Under the pieces are notes generated by a model that was not told the origin of the DNA, did no database searches, and was given only the letters and a program-made list of their open reading frames with translations. A DNA stretch of 34,279 bases from a virus. Of this stretch, positions 20,822-29,425 are shown piece after piece. A program made the position numbers and the translations under genes. Positions within the stretch are counted from its first letter, which is position 1. Every line of letters starts with the position of its first letter. Where the stretch lies: IMG/VR virus record IMGVR_UViG_3300017667_000007, positions 1 through 34,279 of that record; one strand, given 5' to 3'.

Positions 20822-20927
20822 GAGGGGAGGATGTAGACCTTCTTCGCGCGTATAGCATCTTTTTGGGGTTTCGGGGGAAATGATGTCTCACGTATAGCGC
20901 CCGTTTCACTGTCTACATCCTCCCCTC
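20822..20927. repeat. Perfect 17-bp inverted repeat, 72 bp apart
   Basis: GAGGGGAGGATGTAGAC at 20822-20838 and its exact complement at 20911-20927. Between them CGTATAGC occurs twice as a direct repeat. No T-run follows, so it is not a terminator. Confidence 0.85.
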
Positions 20928-20973
20928 TCGCGTCTATCCCCTTGTTATCGTTTATGTTTTTGCGTTTTTCACT

Positions 20974-21013
20974 ATCTACTCATCTGTCTACCCACCCTCT
21001 ACCAACTGTCTAC
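20974..21013. repeat. Four TCTAC repeats at helical spacing
   Basis: TCTAC begins at 20975, 20987, 20998 and 21009, spaced 12, 11 and 11 bases, so all copies face the same side of the helix. The last copy ends just before the ribosome-binding site AGGAG of the next gene. It may be an iteron array or an operator for that gene. Confidence 0.75.
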
Positions 21014-21026
21014 AGGAGAGAAAAGG

Positions 21027-22148
21027 ATGAAGAATAACAAGGAGATAGGTGGAAAAAGGCGGATTGGCGTGGTGAAGCTGCTGGCCTGGGCCTGGCGCGA
21101 GGAATTGCCGCTGGCAAAGCCGCTCCGCGCGGCTTCCGGCATCGGCGGGCCATCGCCGCCCCGCTCCGCCTGGCTCGGCATGGCGATGGATGCGATCGGC
21201 CCCACGGTGAGCGATGGCAGGCCGATGCTCAACGGCTGGGGCGTCGCGGCTGATCTCTCGGCGAAGCGCGAGCCGCACCCGGATGCGCTGCTCGTGGGCC
21301 AGGCCGTGATGGCGCTCGATGCGCTCGTCTTCGATCTGCCGCCGGACTGGGCGGCGAAGCCGGAGGTGCGCGCCGCCATCGCGGTGCGGGGCGATGCGGA
21401 TGATCTCACCGAGGCCGAATGGCAGGCGGCGGCGCAAAGAGCGATCAACCGTCTGACCGTGACCGAGGCGGATGGATCGCTGCGCCCGCGCCACAAGGTC
21501 TCGGATATCGTCATCGGCGCGGCGACGCGGGGGCGCGCGCCGCAGCTGCGCAAGGCCATCGTCACGCGCCAGCCCGTGCTGGCCGCCAATGGCCGCGCGG
21601 CGTGGTTCGTCCGCGAATGGCGCGAGATCGGCACTGAAGCGGATGGCTCGCCGCGCTTCGCAGATGTGGAGACGAACGGCGTGCAGAAGAACGGCAAGTT
21701 GAAGCCGGGCGCCTATCGGCGATTTATCGACACGCCCGATCCCGCCGATTTCATGGTGGAGCGGGCGGAATACGAGGTCTGGCGCGCGGCCATGGATGTG
21801 CTGGCGGAGGATCTGGCGGGCAGGCTTGCCCGGTTCGAGGTGACGGGGTGCAAGCTGCCGTTTTTGCCATGGATCGAGGCGGGTTTCGAGGGCGGGGCGA
21901 TGCTCGCCGAGGATGGGGGCGGCAGGATCGTGCCGTCGCTCGCTCCCGCCGCGCCTGCGCCCAAGGTCAAGCCGCTGGTTCTGGCCGGGCCGCCGCTCTC
22001 GGAATGGGGCACGCCGGTCAAGCCGAGGCGGCCTGCGGCGCGCGGCGAAAATAAATGCAAGGGCTCAACTCCGGGCAAGAAAGCGCCCAATGCGGGGTTG
22101 GCGCTGTTTAACCGCTTGATCCGTCAAGCGATTTCGGGCCGTGATTAA
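21027..22148 (+). CDS. Hypothetical phage protein, 373 aa, after candidate origin
   Basis: Not recognised by family name. It begins basic (MKNNKEIGGKRRIGVVKLLAWAWREELPLAK) and continues with a long mixed alpha/beta region (for example MALDALVFDLPPDW, then DLTEAEWQAAAQRAINRLTV and GSLRPRHKVSDIVIGAATRGRAP). A basic, probably disordered C-terminus (PVKPRRPAARGENKCKGSTPGKKAP) ends in a short helix. AGGAG and AAAGG before the ATG at 21027 are good ribosome-binding sites. Its place next to the repeat array and before packaging genes fits a DNA-binding or late-control protein; this is inference. The 195 bases after it (22149-22343) show no gene and only weak inverted repeats. Confidence 0.7.
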   Translation: MKNNKEIGGKRRIGVVKLLAWAWREELPLAKPLRAASGIGGPSPPRSAWLGMAMDAIGPTVSDGRPMLNGWGVAADLSAKREPHPDALLVGQAVMALDALVFDLPPDWAAKPEVRAAIAVRGDADDLTEAEWQAAAQRAINRLTVTEADGSLRPRHKVSDIVIGAATRGRAPQLRKAIVTRQPVLAANGRAAWFVREWREIGTEADGSPRFADVETNGVQKNGKLKPGAYRRFIDTPDPADFMVERAEYEVWRAAMDVLAEDLAGRLARFEVTGCKLPFLPWIEAGFEGGAMLAEDGGGRIVPSLAPAAPAPKVKPLVLAGPPLSEWGTPVKPRRPAARGENKCKGSTPGKKAPNAGLALFNRLIRQAISGRD

Positions 22149-22343
22149 CGGTGGTCGGGACTTGTGGCACGTTCGAAGCATCCCAAAAGAGAAAACGGTT
22201 GCGCCCGCGCTTCGGAGGCCGTCATGTGACGCTTCGCACCCCCGGCGGCGCGGGTCCTTCCGCCCCTCCCCCTCCCTGCGATGCGAAAGCGGCGCGGGAT
22301 TTTTCCAGCGCCGGTTGCGCGAAACTGACCGAACACGCCGAAC

Positions 22344-22973
22344 ATGGATGAAGCCGCACCGAACATGACGGATGCGGGCTGGGTTTCCATCTCCGAGCTT
22401 GCCCGTCTGAAGGGCCTTGGCAAGGCCGCCGTTTCCGAGCGCGTCTCCGGCTTCGTCGCCAAGGGGCTGCTTTCGACCAAACCCGGCAAGGGCAAGGTGA
22501 AGCTTGTCAACCTGGCCGCTTTCGACCGCGTCGCCGGGGAAACCACCGATCTCGCCCGCGCCGCTGGCGCCGAGACGAAACGCCTGAACCTCGCGCCCGC
22601 CGCGCCGGCGCAGCTGCCCGCCGATCCGCTCGCGCCGGTCTATACCGCCGAGCAGGCCCGCCACATGGCGTACAAGGCCGAAAGCGCCAAGCTCGACCTT
22701 GAGGAGCGCCAGGGCAAGATATTGCAGGCCGCCGCCGTGGCTGCCGCCATCACCATGGCTGGCGAGGCCATCGCCCGCGCCGTTGACCAGATGCCCGCCC
22801 TCGCCGATGATCTTGCCGCCGCCGTGGCGCAGACCGGCGCGGCCGGCGCCCGCACCTTGCTCAAGGCCCGAGCCCGCGACATCCGCGAGTTGATGGCCCG
22901 CGAGCTTGCCGCCGTCCTGAACCTTGCGCCGCCGGAAGCTCCAGCGGAAACGGAAACCGACCCGGACGCCTGA
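22344..22973 (+). CDS. Terminase small subunit, Nu1-like
   Basis: 209 residues. N-terminal winged helix (GWVSISELARLKGLGKAAVSERVSGFVAKGLLSTKPGKGKVK) followed by a linker and a helical part (YTAEQARHMAYKAESAKLDLEERQGKI) that begins the oligomerisation region. This is the pattern of lambda Nu1-type proteins, which recognise the phage cos/pac site and bring in the large subunit. The start at 22344 has no good ribosome-binding site; the next ATG at 22365 is an alternative. It ends 28 bases before the large-subunit start. Confidence 0.8.
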   Translation: MDEAAPNMTDAGWVSISELARLKGLGKAAVSERVSGFVAKGLLSTKPGKGKVKLVNLAAFDRVAGETTDLARAAGAETKRLNLAPAAPAQLPADPLAPVYTAEQARHMAYKAESAKLDLEERQGKILQAAAVAAAITMAGEAIARAVDQMPALADDLAAAVAQTGAAGARTLLKARARDIRELMARELAAVLNLAPPEAPAETETDPDA

Positions 22974-23001
22974 CCGGCAAACCGACCCGGAACGCCCGCC
23001 T

Positions 23002-25026
23002 ATGACGCCTGCCCGCCCCGACGCGCTGACCGTCGTCGTGCGGACGCTCATCGCCGCCATCGCGCCGCCCGAGCAGATCGACCCGCCCACCTGGGCCGAA
23101 CGCAACCTGATCGTGCCGGATGGGCCGAAGAAGCTGGAAGGCTGGAGCCGCGCGCTCACGCCCTTTGTCGCCGAGCCGCTCGGCCACACCAGCGTCGACA
23201 GCCCGGTCAACGAATTCTGCGTGATGAAATCGGCGCAGACCGGCTTCACCACGCTGATGATCGCCGCGATCGGCCACACCATTGATATTGAGCCCTGCGA
23301 TCAGATGATAGTGCAGCCGACCGATGGTGCGCTGACCGACTTCAATTCGAAGAAGCTGCAGATCGCCATCGATCATTCGCCGGCGCTCTTGGCCAAGGTC
23401 GCGCCGCAGACGGCCCGCTCGGGCAAGGCCAGCACGACCTATGAGAAGCGCTACGGCGCCTCCTCGCTCACGCTGGCGCTGGCCTCGTCGACGGCGGATC
23501 TGCGCTCCAAATCGGTGCGCAAGGTCTGGCTCGACGAGATCGACGAATATGCCGATGACCTTGACGGCCAGGGCTCGCCCTTCGACATGATCGAGGCCAG
23601 GCAGGAAAGCTTCCTGCGCGACGGCACCTGGAAGCGGGCCTATGTCTCGACGCCCACGATCAAGGGCGGCTCGCATATCGAGCGCTATTGGGAGGCCTCG
23701 GACAAGCGGAAATGGTTCGTCACTTGCCCGCATTGCCGGGGAGATGACGGCGAATCATCCGAATATGTCTTCGAATTCGGGCCAAACTTCCGTTATTCGG
23801 AGGAATGGCCCTACCGCTCCTATTTCGTCGCGCCCTGCTGCGGCGTGGTGGTGGAAGAGCATGAGCGCCACGCTCTGGTGCGCGCCGGGCGCTGGAAGGC
23901 GACCGACCCCGCGCCGGGCCGCATGCCGGGCTATCATTTCAACGCGATGTCCTCGCCCTTCGTGCCCTGGGCGAAGATCGCCGAGCGCGCGGTCAAGGCC
24001 GGCGCCGATTCGGCGAAGCAGAAGACGTTCTATAATCTGACGCTCGGCCTGCCTTTCGAGATGAAGGGTGATGCGCCCGATCATGTGCGGCTCTTCGAGC
24101 GGCGCGAGGACGGGCTGCCGCGCTACCGCGTGCCGCCGGGCGGGTTGCTGCTCACCGCCGCCGCCGACGTGCAGATGCGCGGCATCTGGTATGAGATCGT
24201 CGCCTGGGCGCCCGATGGGCAGAGCTGGGTGGTGGACGCGGATTATTGCGACGGCGACACCTCTTCGCCGGATGGCGAGGCCTTCGCGCTGCTGCACAAG
24301 GCCACGATCGGCCGCGCCTTCCCCGACGCCTTCGGCGGCGAGCGGTTCATTGATGCGCTGGGAGTGGATTCGGGCTACCGCAGCCATGTGGTTTACAGCT
24401 GGGTGCGCGCCAACCAGCGCCTGCACCCGGATATGGGCAAGGATATCATCCTCGCGCTCGATGGCCGCGACGGCTGGCCCGTTCCGCCGATCGGCATGCC
24501 GAAGCTGGTCGACATCGACCTCGGCGGCCGCAAGATCAAACAGGGCTGCAAGCTCTGGCCGGTCGGCACCTGGTCGCTGAAAGGCTCGATCTACGATGAC
24601 TTCCGCAAGGAAGGGCTGAAATCCGGCGCCTTGCGCGATCCGGAGGGCTATTGCCATTTTCCGTCCTGGCTCGGGATGAATTATTTCGAGCAGATCACCG
24701 CCGAATATCTGGCTGACGAGAAGCTGCGCGGGCGCTCCCGCAAGGTCTGGAAGGTCCGGCGCGACAACCATCTGCTCGATTGCCGCGTCTATAACCGCGC
24801 CATGGCCAGCTACCTCGGCCTGCAAAGCATGACGAGCGACGAATGGGCGGCGCTTTCCCGCCATCGCGGCCTGCCGGATGAGGCCGTCGCCCGCAACCTG
24901 TTCACAACGCTGCCGGAGCCGGAGGCGAAAGCCCCCGCCGCACCGGAAGCGCAAGACAAGCAACCCGCCCCGCAACCCGCGCCTCCCGCCGATGACTGGC
25001 TGGGCGGGCGCGCCCGCAACTGGTGA
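23002..25026 (+). CDS. Terminase large subunit, lambda GpA family
   Basis: 674 residues. ATPase: the variant Walker A KSAQTGFTT at 76-84, typical of GpA proteins, which lack the usual GKT; Walker B VWLDEID at 175-181. Zinc-like CPHC (FVTCPHCRGDD) and later CC (APCCGV) follow. The nuclease half shows GVDSGYRSHVVYSW, the expected catalytic Asp region. It cuts concatemers and pumps DNA into the head. The start at 23002 is chosen because MTPARPDALTVVVRTL begins the conserved N-terminus; the longer frame from 22924 adds only Arg-rich residues. The tail from about 635 is Pro/Ala-rich. Confidence 0.93.
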   Translation: MTPARPDALTVVVRTLIAAIAPPEQIDPPTWAERNLIVPDGPKKLEGWSRALTPFVAEPLGHTSVDSPVNEFCVMKSAQTGFTTLMIAAIGHTIDIEPCDQMIVQPTDGALTDFNSKKLQIAIDHSPALLAKVAPQTARSGKASTTYEKRYGASSLTLALASSTADLRSKSVRKVWLDEIDEYADDLDGQGSPFDMIEARQESFLRDGTWKRAYVSTPTIKGGSHIERYWEASDKRKWFVTCPHCRGDDGESSEYVFEFGPNFRYSEEWPYRSYFVAPCCGVVVEEHERHALVRAGRWKATDPAPGRMPGYHFNAMSSPFVPWAKIAERAVKAGADSAKQKTFYNLTLGLPFEMKGDAPDHVRLFERREDGLPRYRVPPGGLLLTAAADVQMRGIWYEIVAWAPDGQSWVVDADYCDGDTSSPDGEAFALLHKATIGRAFPDAFGGERFIDALGVDSGYRSHVVYSWVRANQRLHPDMGKDIILALDGRDGWPVPPIGMPKLVDIDLGGRKIKQGCKLWPVGTWSLKGSIYDDFRKEGLKSGALRDPEGYCHFPSWLGMNYFEQITAEYLADEKLRGRSRKVWKVRRDNHLLDCRVYNRAMASYLGLQSMTSDEWAALSRHRGLPDEAVARNLFTTLPEPEAKAPAAPEAQDKQPAPQPAPPADDWLGGRARNW

Positions 25027-25029
25027 TCG

Positions 25030-25233
25030 ATGGCCTGGACGCAAACCGACATCGACGCGCTGAAGAACGCGATGAAGCTGGGCCTGCGCTCCGCCGAATT
25101 CCGCTCGGGCGACACGACCCGCAAGCAGGAGTTCCGCTCCTTGCGCGAAATGGAGCAATTGCTGGCCCGGATGGAGCGCGAGACCGGCGCGGCTGCGCCC
25201 GCCACGGTTTACGTCCAGCACAGCCGGGATTGA
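25030..25233 (+). CDS. Head-tail joining protein, gpW family
   Basis: 67 residues, standard gpW length. Begins MAWTQTDIDALKNAMKLGLRSAEFRSGD and ends with the helix RSLREMEQLLARMERETGAAA; this matches gpW-like joining proteins, which sit in the head-tail junction and stabilise packaged DNA. It lies between the terminase (3-base gap) and portal (3-base gap), exactly as in lambda-type modules. No unusual features. Confidence 0.88.
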   Translation: MAWTQTDIDALKNAMKLGLRSAEFRSGDTTRKQEFRSLREMEQLLARMERETGAAAPATVYVQHSRD

Positions 25234-25236
25234 GGC

Positions 25237-26772
25237 ATGAGCCGCTTTCTCGACATGCTGGCGCTGGTGGCGCCGCAAGCCGCGCTCCGCCGCCGCCATG
25301 CGCAGCTGGCGCTGGCCTCGCTGCGCGGCTATGACGCCGCCCAGCAGGGCCGCCGCACAACGTCTTTCCGCCCCGGCGCGCTATCGGCCAATGCCGAGAT
25401 CGGCCGGGCCTTGCCCGCCTTGCGCGAGCGTTCGCGCGAACTGGTGCGCAACACCTTCATCGGCCCCCGCGCCCTTTCGGTGATCACCGCCCATGCGATC
25501 GGCACCGATCTTTCGGTGCGCTTCGACACTGGCTCAAAACTCGCCGACCGGGCCGTGCAAACGCTCTGGAACGAATGGGCGGCGCAATGCGACGTCGAGG
25601 GCGAAACGGGCTTCACCGGCCTGCTTTCGCTGGCGCTCCGCTCGGCGCTGGAGGGCGGCGACAGTGTCATCCGCATGCTTGATCCCCGATCGGGCGCTGT
25701 GCCCGGCGTGCCGCTCCGCCTGCATGTCACCGAAGGCGACCTGATCGACGAGACGCGCGACTCCAGCCTGACCACGGCAAAAGCAGCCAAGGCGAGGCTC
25801 GGCGTCGAACTCGGCGAGAATGACCGCCGCATCGGCTATTGGCTGCACGATAACATTCCCGGCGAGCCGGAGGCGGGTCTCCTCGCCAGCCAGACATCGA
25901 AGCTCGTCTCGCGCGATGAGGTAATCCACGTCTATCTGCGGCAAAGGCCGGGTCAGGTGCGCGGCGTGCCGATTTTCGCGCCGATCCTGATGAATGCGCG
26001 GGATTACGCCGATCTGCTCGACGCCACCGTGGTGAAAGCCCGGATGGAGGCCTGTATCGGCCTGATCCGCAAATCGAACGACACGACCGCCTCGCTCGGC
26101 GCTGCGGTGACGAACAGCAACGATTCCGACACGCTCACCTCGCTCCGGCCCGGCGCGGTTTACCGCCTGCCGCCCGGCGAGGACGCCATGGCCTTCGCGC
26201 CATCCAGCAACACCGCCTTCGATCCGGTGAGCCGCACCGTCCTGATGGCCATCGCCGCCGGAATCGGCATCACCTACGACCAGCTCACGGGCGATCTGTC
26301 GAACGCCAATTACTCCAGCCTGCGGGCCGGAAAGATCGAATTCCGGCGGCTGATCGCCGATATCCAGTGGAACATGCTGGCGCCGCAGGTCATCGACCGC
26401 ATCGTCGCCCGCTTTCTTGATCGCGCCATCCTCGCCGGCCTGCTGCGCCGCCGCGAAGGCGGCTACCGCTACACTATCGTCATGCCCGCGCATGAGCCGA
26501 TCGATCCGAAGAAGGATCTGGAGGCCGATATCCTCGCGGTGCGCGCCGGGCGCATGTCGCCGCAGGATTTCATCGAGGCCTGGGGCCGCGACTGGCGGCA
26601 GGTGATGGCGGAATACAAGACCTTCCTCGACGAGGCCGACAAGGCCGGCCTGATCTTCGACATCGACGCCCGCCAGCGGACCCGCATCGGCCAGCCGACC
26701 GAGCCGGCGGGTGGCAATCAGAATTCCGGCGATGCCAACGCCGCCGATTCCGCCGCCAACAATGGTTCCTGA
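25237..26772 (+). CDS. Portal protein, lambda family
   Basis: 511 residues. Family features: LRERSRELVRNTFIGPRALSVITAHAIGTDLSVRF near residue 70, SALEGGDSVIRML, LRLHVTEGDLID, GYWLHDNIPGE, VIHVYLRQRPGQVRGVPIFAPIL, and GITYDQLTGDLSNANYSSLRAGKIEFRR. It forms the 12-subunit ring through which DNA enters and to which the tail attaches. The C-terminus (AGGNQNSGDANAADSAANNGS) is disordered. The segment AGLLASQTSKL resembles the peptide encoded by family A elements, but the DNA is not a clear copy. Confidence 0.93.
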   Translation: MSRFLDMLALVAPQAALRRRHAQLALASLRGYDAAQQGRRTTSFRPGALSANAEIGRALPALRERSRELVRNTFIGPRALSVITAHAIGTDLSVRFDTGSKLADRAVQTLWNEWAAQCDVEGETGFTGLLSLALRSALEGGDSVIRMLDPRSGAVPGVPLRLHVTEGDLIDETRDSSLTTAKAAKARLGVELGENDRRIGYWLHDNIPGEPEAGLLASQTSKLVSRDEVIHVYLRQRPGQVRGVPIFAPILMNARDYADLLDATVVKARMEACIGLIRKSNDTTASLGAAVTNSNDSDTLTSLRPGAVYRLPPGEDAMAFAPSSNTAFDPVSRTVLMAIAAGIGITYDQLTGDLSNANYSSLRAGKIEFRRLIADIQWNMLAPQVIDRIVARFLDRAILAGLLRRREGGYRYTIVMPAHEPIDPKKDLEADILAVRAGRMSPQDFIEAWGRDWRQVMAEYKTFLDEADKAGLIFDIDARQRTRIGQPTEPAGGNQNSGDANAADSAANNGS

Positions 26773-26776
26773 CAGC

Positions 26777-28786
26777 ATGAAGAAGCACCGCAACCTGAAG
26801 CGCAGCGCCGCGCCAGCGGTCAGCCCGGAGGGGTTCATCCCCGGATCGACGATGGACCGCCGCGCCGCGCCCGAAACGCTCGCCCGCTTCGCGCTCGGCA
26901 GCTATGACAGCGAATCCCGCACGGTCGAGGCCGTCTTCTCCACCGGGTCGCGCGTGCGCCGCTGGGGCATTTTCGAGGAACTGGCGATCACGCCCGAGGC
27001 GATTGATCTGGCCCGCGTCTCCGCCGGGCAGGTGCGCCTGCTCGACAGCCACAGCCAGGACAGCATCGACGATATTCTGGGCACCGTCGAAAGCGCCCGG
27101 ATCGAGGGCGATCAATTGATCGGGCGCATCCGCTTCGCCGCCAGCGAGGCCGGGCGCAATGCCGAAGCCATGGTCGCCGCCGGCGATGTGGGTGGCATCT
27201 CGATCGGCTACCGCGTCACGACCTGGAGCATCGCCCAGATCGAAAACGATATCGAAGTCTGGCGGGCGGACCGCTGGGAGCTCCTCGAAGTCTCCCTCGT
27301 CGCCGTTCCCGCAGATGCCGCCGGCATGGTCCGGCAGATCAACCCTTCCCCAACCCAACCGGAGATCGACGACATGCGTCGCAACACCCCCGCCGGCGAT
27401 CCGCCGGTTCCCGTCAACACCCCCGCCCCTGTGGCTCCCGTCATCGAGACGCGCGCCGCGCCCGCTCCGGCTCCCGCTCCCACTCCGGCACCCGCCCCAC
27501 AGATCGATCTCGCCGCCGAGCGTTCCCGCGTCCGCGACCTGAACGATATCGCCCGCCGCGCCTCGCTCGACACGGCTGTGCTCGATGCGGCTATCGCCGA
27601 AGGCACCAGCGTCACGGCGTTCCGCGCGCTCGCCTTCGATGCGCTCGCCGAGCGCCAGCAGCCCCGCTCTGCGGTGCGCATCGAACGCGACGAGACCGAG
27701 ACGCGCCGCTCCGCGATGGAGGAGGCTCTGTTCCGTGGCATCGGCGGTGTTGATGCCAACCCCATCAGCGAACCCGTCCGCGCCTATATGCGGATGCCGC
27801 TCTACGCGCTGGCCGCAATCCGCATGGGCGAGCGCCAGATGCCGTTCACCATCGCTGATCGCGAGGATGTCTACCGCCGCGCGATGCACACCACCAGCGA
27901 CTTCCCGATCCTGCTGGAAAACGCCCTCAATCGCCGGCTCGTCGGCAGCTATGGGCAGGCCGAGATTTCCTATCGCGCCATTTCCATGCGTGAGGATTTC
28001 AACGATTTCCGCCCGCATGACAGCGTGTCGATCGGCGATTTCCCGCTGCTGGCCCCCATTGCGGAAGCTGGCAAGATCCAGTTCGGCACGGTCGGCGAAA
28101 AGAAGGAAACCGTGGCGGTCCTGCCTTATGCGATTGGCCTTTCCATCACCCGCCAGCTTGTCGTCAATGACAGCCTGAACGGCATTGAGGCCCTTCTGGC
28201 GAGGTACGGCGAATCCGTCGCGACCTTCGAGGAGGTGACCTTCTACAACATGAAGGCGTTGAACTCGGGCGCTGGCCCGAACCTGCTGGAAGGCGCTGCA
28301 GCGATGTTCACCACAGGCCGCGGCAACCTCGCCGCCGCTGGCACTGCCATCACGCTCGCTGCTCTGGGCGCCGCGCGTGCGGCGATGCGCAAGTACAGGG
28401 CCGTTCCGCCCGCTGCCGGCGGCACCGGCAATATCTTGCAGTACAATGCGCCCAGCATCCTGCTGGTCGGCCCCGACCAGGAAAACGCAGCGGATCAGAT
28501 TCTGACCACCATCACGCCGGCGACCAACGCCGCCGCCGTACCGACCTACGTCAGTTCGTTGACCAAGGTCGTGGCTCCGCAGTTTGGTTCTTCTTTGGCT
28601 TGGGAGCTTTACGTCAAACCATCGGTACGCTCCAACTACCGCTGGGGCCTGCTGAATGGCTACACCGCGCCGCGCATCCGCGTCGAGCAACCCTTCGGCA
28701 CCCAGGGCACGCTGATGTCGGTCGAGCATGATTTCGGCGTCGGCGGTATCGACTGGCGCGCCGCCTACCGCAACCCCGGCGCCTGA
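26777..28786 (+). CDS. Fused prohead protease and major capsid protein
   Basis: 669 residues. The first 185 form an S78-type prohead protease, with His92 in LLDSHSQDS and Ser142 in GGISIGYR plus WELLEVSLVAVPAD. A linker at about 208-241 is almost only Pro and Ala. The rest (from about 310) is the capsid domain: RAYMRMPLYALAAIRMGERQ, then SYRAISMREDFNDFRPHDSVSIGDFP, ITRQLVVND and SSLAWELYVKPSVRSNYRWG. Cleavage of the linker should release the mature coat. Fused protease-capsid genes are known in this kind of phage. The start at 26777 (MKKHRN) follows the portal stop by four bases; an ATG at 26762 is possible. Confidence 0.92.
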   Translation: MKKHRNLKRSAAPAVSPEGFIPGSTMDRRAAPETLARFALGSYDSESRTVEAVFSTGSRVRRWGIFEELAITPEAIDLARVSAGQVRLLDSHSQDSIDDILGTVESARIEGDQLIGRIRFAASEAGRNAEAMVAAGDVGGISIGYRVTTWSIAQIENDIEVWRADRWELLEVSLVAVPADAAGMVRQINPSPTQPEIDDMRRNTPAGDPPVPVNTPAPVAPVIETRAAPAPAPAPTPAPAPQIDLAAERSRVRDLNDIARRASLDTAVLDAAIAEGTSVTAFRALAFDALAERQQPRSAVRIERDETETRRSAMEEALFRGIGGVDANPISEPVRAYMRMPLYALAAIRMGERQMPFTIADREDVYRRAMHTTSDFPILLENALNRRLVGSYGQAEISYRAISMREDFNDFRPHDSVSIGDFPLLAPIAEAGKIQFGTVGEKKETVAVLPYAIGLSITRQLVVNDSLNGIEALLARYGESVATFEEVTFYNMKALNSGAGPNLLEGAAAMFTTGRGNLAAAGTAITLAALGAARAAMRKYRAVPPAAGGTGNILQYNAPSILLVGPDQENAADQILTTITPATNAAAVPTYVSSLTKVVAPQFGSSLAWELYVKPSVRSNYRWGLLNGYTAPRIRVEQPFGTQGTLMSVEHDFGVGGIDWRAAYRNPGA

Positions 28787-28810
28787 TAGCGCCGCATAGC
28801 CTTTCGTGGA

Positions 28811-28837
28811 CCCGCCGGCAGCGCCGCCGGCGGGTTT
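28811..28837 (+). terminator. Weak intrinsic terminator or attenuator after the capsid gene
   Basis: CCCGCCGGC (28811-28819), loop AGCGCC, GCCGGCGGG (28826-28834), then only three T. It may reduce read-through or protect the 3' end of the heavily expressed capsid message. Confidence 0.6.
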
Positions 28838-28888
28838 GGCGAGGCTGCTGTCTTGTTCTCCCCTCCCCCACCACCATTGAGGTGATCC

Positions 28889-29218
28889 ATGAAGAATTAT
28901 GTTCGCGACGGTGATCGCATCCCCCTCATCGCTCCCGCCGGCGGCGTCGTCGCCGGCCGCGGCTATCTGATCGGCGATCTCTTCGTCATCGCCCTCACCA
29001 CGGCTGCCGCAGGCGTCACCTTCACAGCGCAGATCGAAGGCGTCATCGAGCATGCCAAGACCGGCGGCCAGGCGCTGGCCCAAGGCGCCGCGATCTATTG
29101 GGACAACGTCGGCTTCCAGCTCACCACGACCGTGGCATCGAACAAGAAGATCGGCCATGCCGCCGCCGCCGCCCTTGCGGGCGACGCCACTGGCCTCGTG
29201 CGCCTCCAGGCGCTCTGA
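28889..29218 (+). CDS. Capsid decoration protein, DUF2190 family
   Basis: 109 residues. MKNYVRDGDRIPLIAPAGGVVAGRGYLIGDLFVIAL, then AAAGVTFTAQIEGVIEHAK, then ALAQGAAIYWD and GDATGLVRL are the standard DUF2190 blocks. These proteins sit on or cement the shell and follow the capsid gene, as here. A GAGGTGA ribosome-binding site precedes the ATG. Expected length and no oddity. Confidence 0.88.
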   Translation: MKNYVRDGDRIPLIAPAGGVVAGRGYLIGDLFVIALTTAAAGVTFTAQIEGVIEHAKTGGQALAQGAAIYWDNVGFQLTTTVASNKKIGHAAAAALAGDATGLVRLQAL

Positions 29219-29228
29219 GGTTGACGCC

Positions 29229-29423
29229 ATGCCCTGCAGCGGCTGCGGGCAGCGCGGTGAGATGCTGGGCCAGGCCGCCCGGCATATCGCCGTCGGGCAA
29301 TACCAGCCGGCGCTTGCCGCGCTGGCCCCCCTGCCCGCCTCGCTGGCCGGCGATGCCGCAAGGCTCACGGCTGCCGTGCAGGCCGCCGCCGCCGCCGCCA
29401 TCGCCCGCGTCACGGGGCGCTAG
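29229..29423 (+). CDS. Small Ala-rich protein with N-terminal CxxC, 64 aa
   Basis: Not recognised. MPCSGCGQRGEMLGQAARHIAVGQ is followed by a run of alanine-rich helix (PALAALAPLPASLAGDAARLTAAVQ). The N-terminal Cys-x2-Cys could bind a metal with other subunits. The start at 29229 lies ten bases after the previous stop and 197 bases before the tail gene; the same frame is open to 29052, but only as a shadow of the decoration gene. Position suggests a head-completion or connector accessory. Coding is likely but not certain. Confidence 0.5.
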   Translation: MPCSGCGQRGEMLGQAARHIAVGQYQPALAALAPLPASLAGDAARLTAAVQAAAAAAIARVTGR

Positions 29424-29425
29424 AG

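Larger units (their letters stand above)
20716..21026. other. Repeat-rich non-coding region, candidate replication origin
   Basis: Lies directly after the P4-type helicase gene and is visibly AT-richer than its neighbours near 20941-20990. It contains an 8-bp inverted repeat (CCCCTCAA at 20720-20727, TTGAGGGG at 20743-20750), repeated AGGGGA units near 20747-20775, a palindrome CAAGGCCTTG near 20806, a 17-bp inverted repeat (20822-20927) and a phased TCTAC array (20974-21013). GTCTAC or its complement also occurs at 20735-20740. Similar mixes of iterons and inverted repeats form phage P4-like origins. Origin role is inferred. Confidence 0.5.

Noticed and set aside
22165-22181. Sigma-54-like TGGCAC-N5-AAGCAT before the terminase genes
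   Set aside because: The -12 element lacks TT, and such promoters are not expected for phage late genes. No activator sites seen.
25870-25910. Possible seventh family A element in the portal gene (AGLLASQ peptide)
   Set aside because: The DNA lacks the internal loop and inner hairpin. The peptide likeness is probably chance or a very old copy.
28811-28837. Strong terminator dividing head and tail operons
   Set aside because: Only three T follow the stem, and downstream genes have no visible promoter, so partial attenuation is more likely than full termination.
26570-29413. 947-codon open frame on the minus strand
   Set aside because: It runs antisense through the portal, capsid and decoration genes, which have clear family motifs. 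High GC content produces long antisense open frames.
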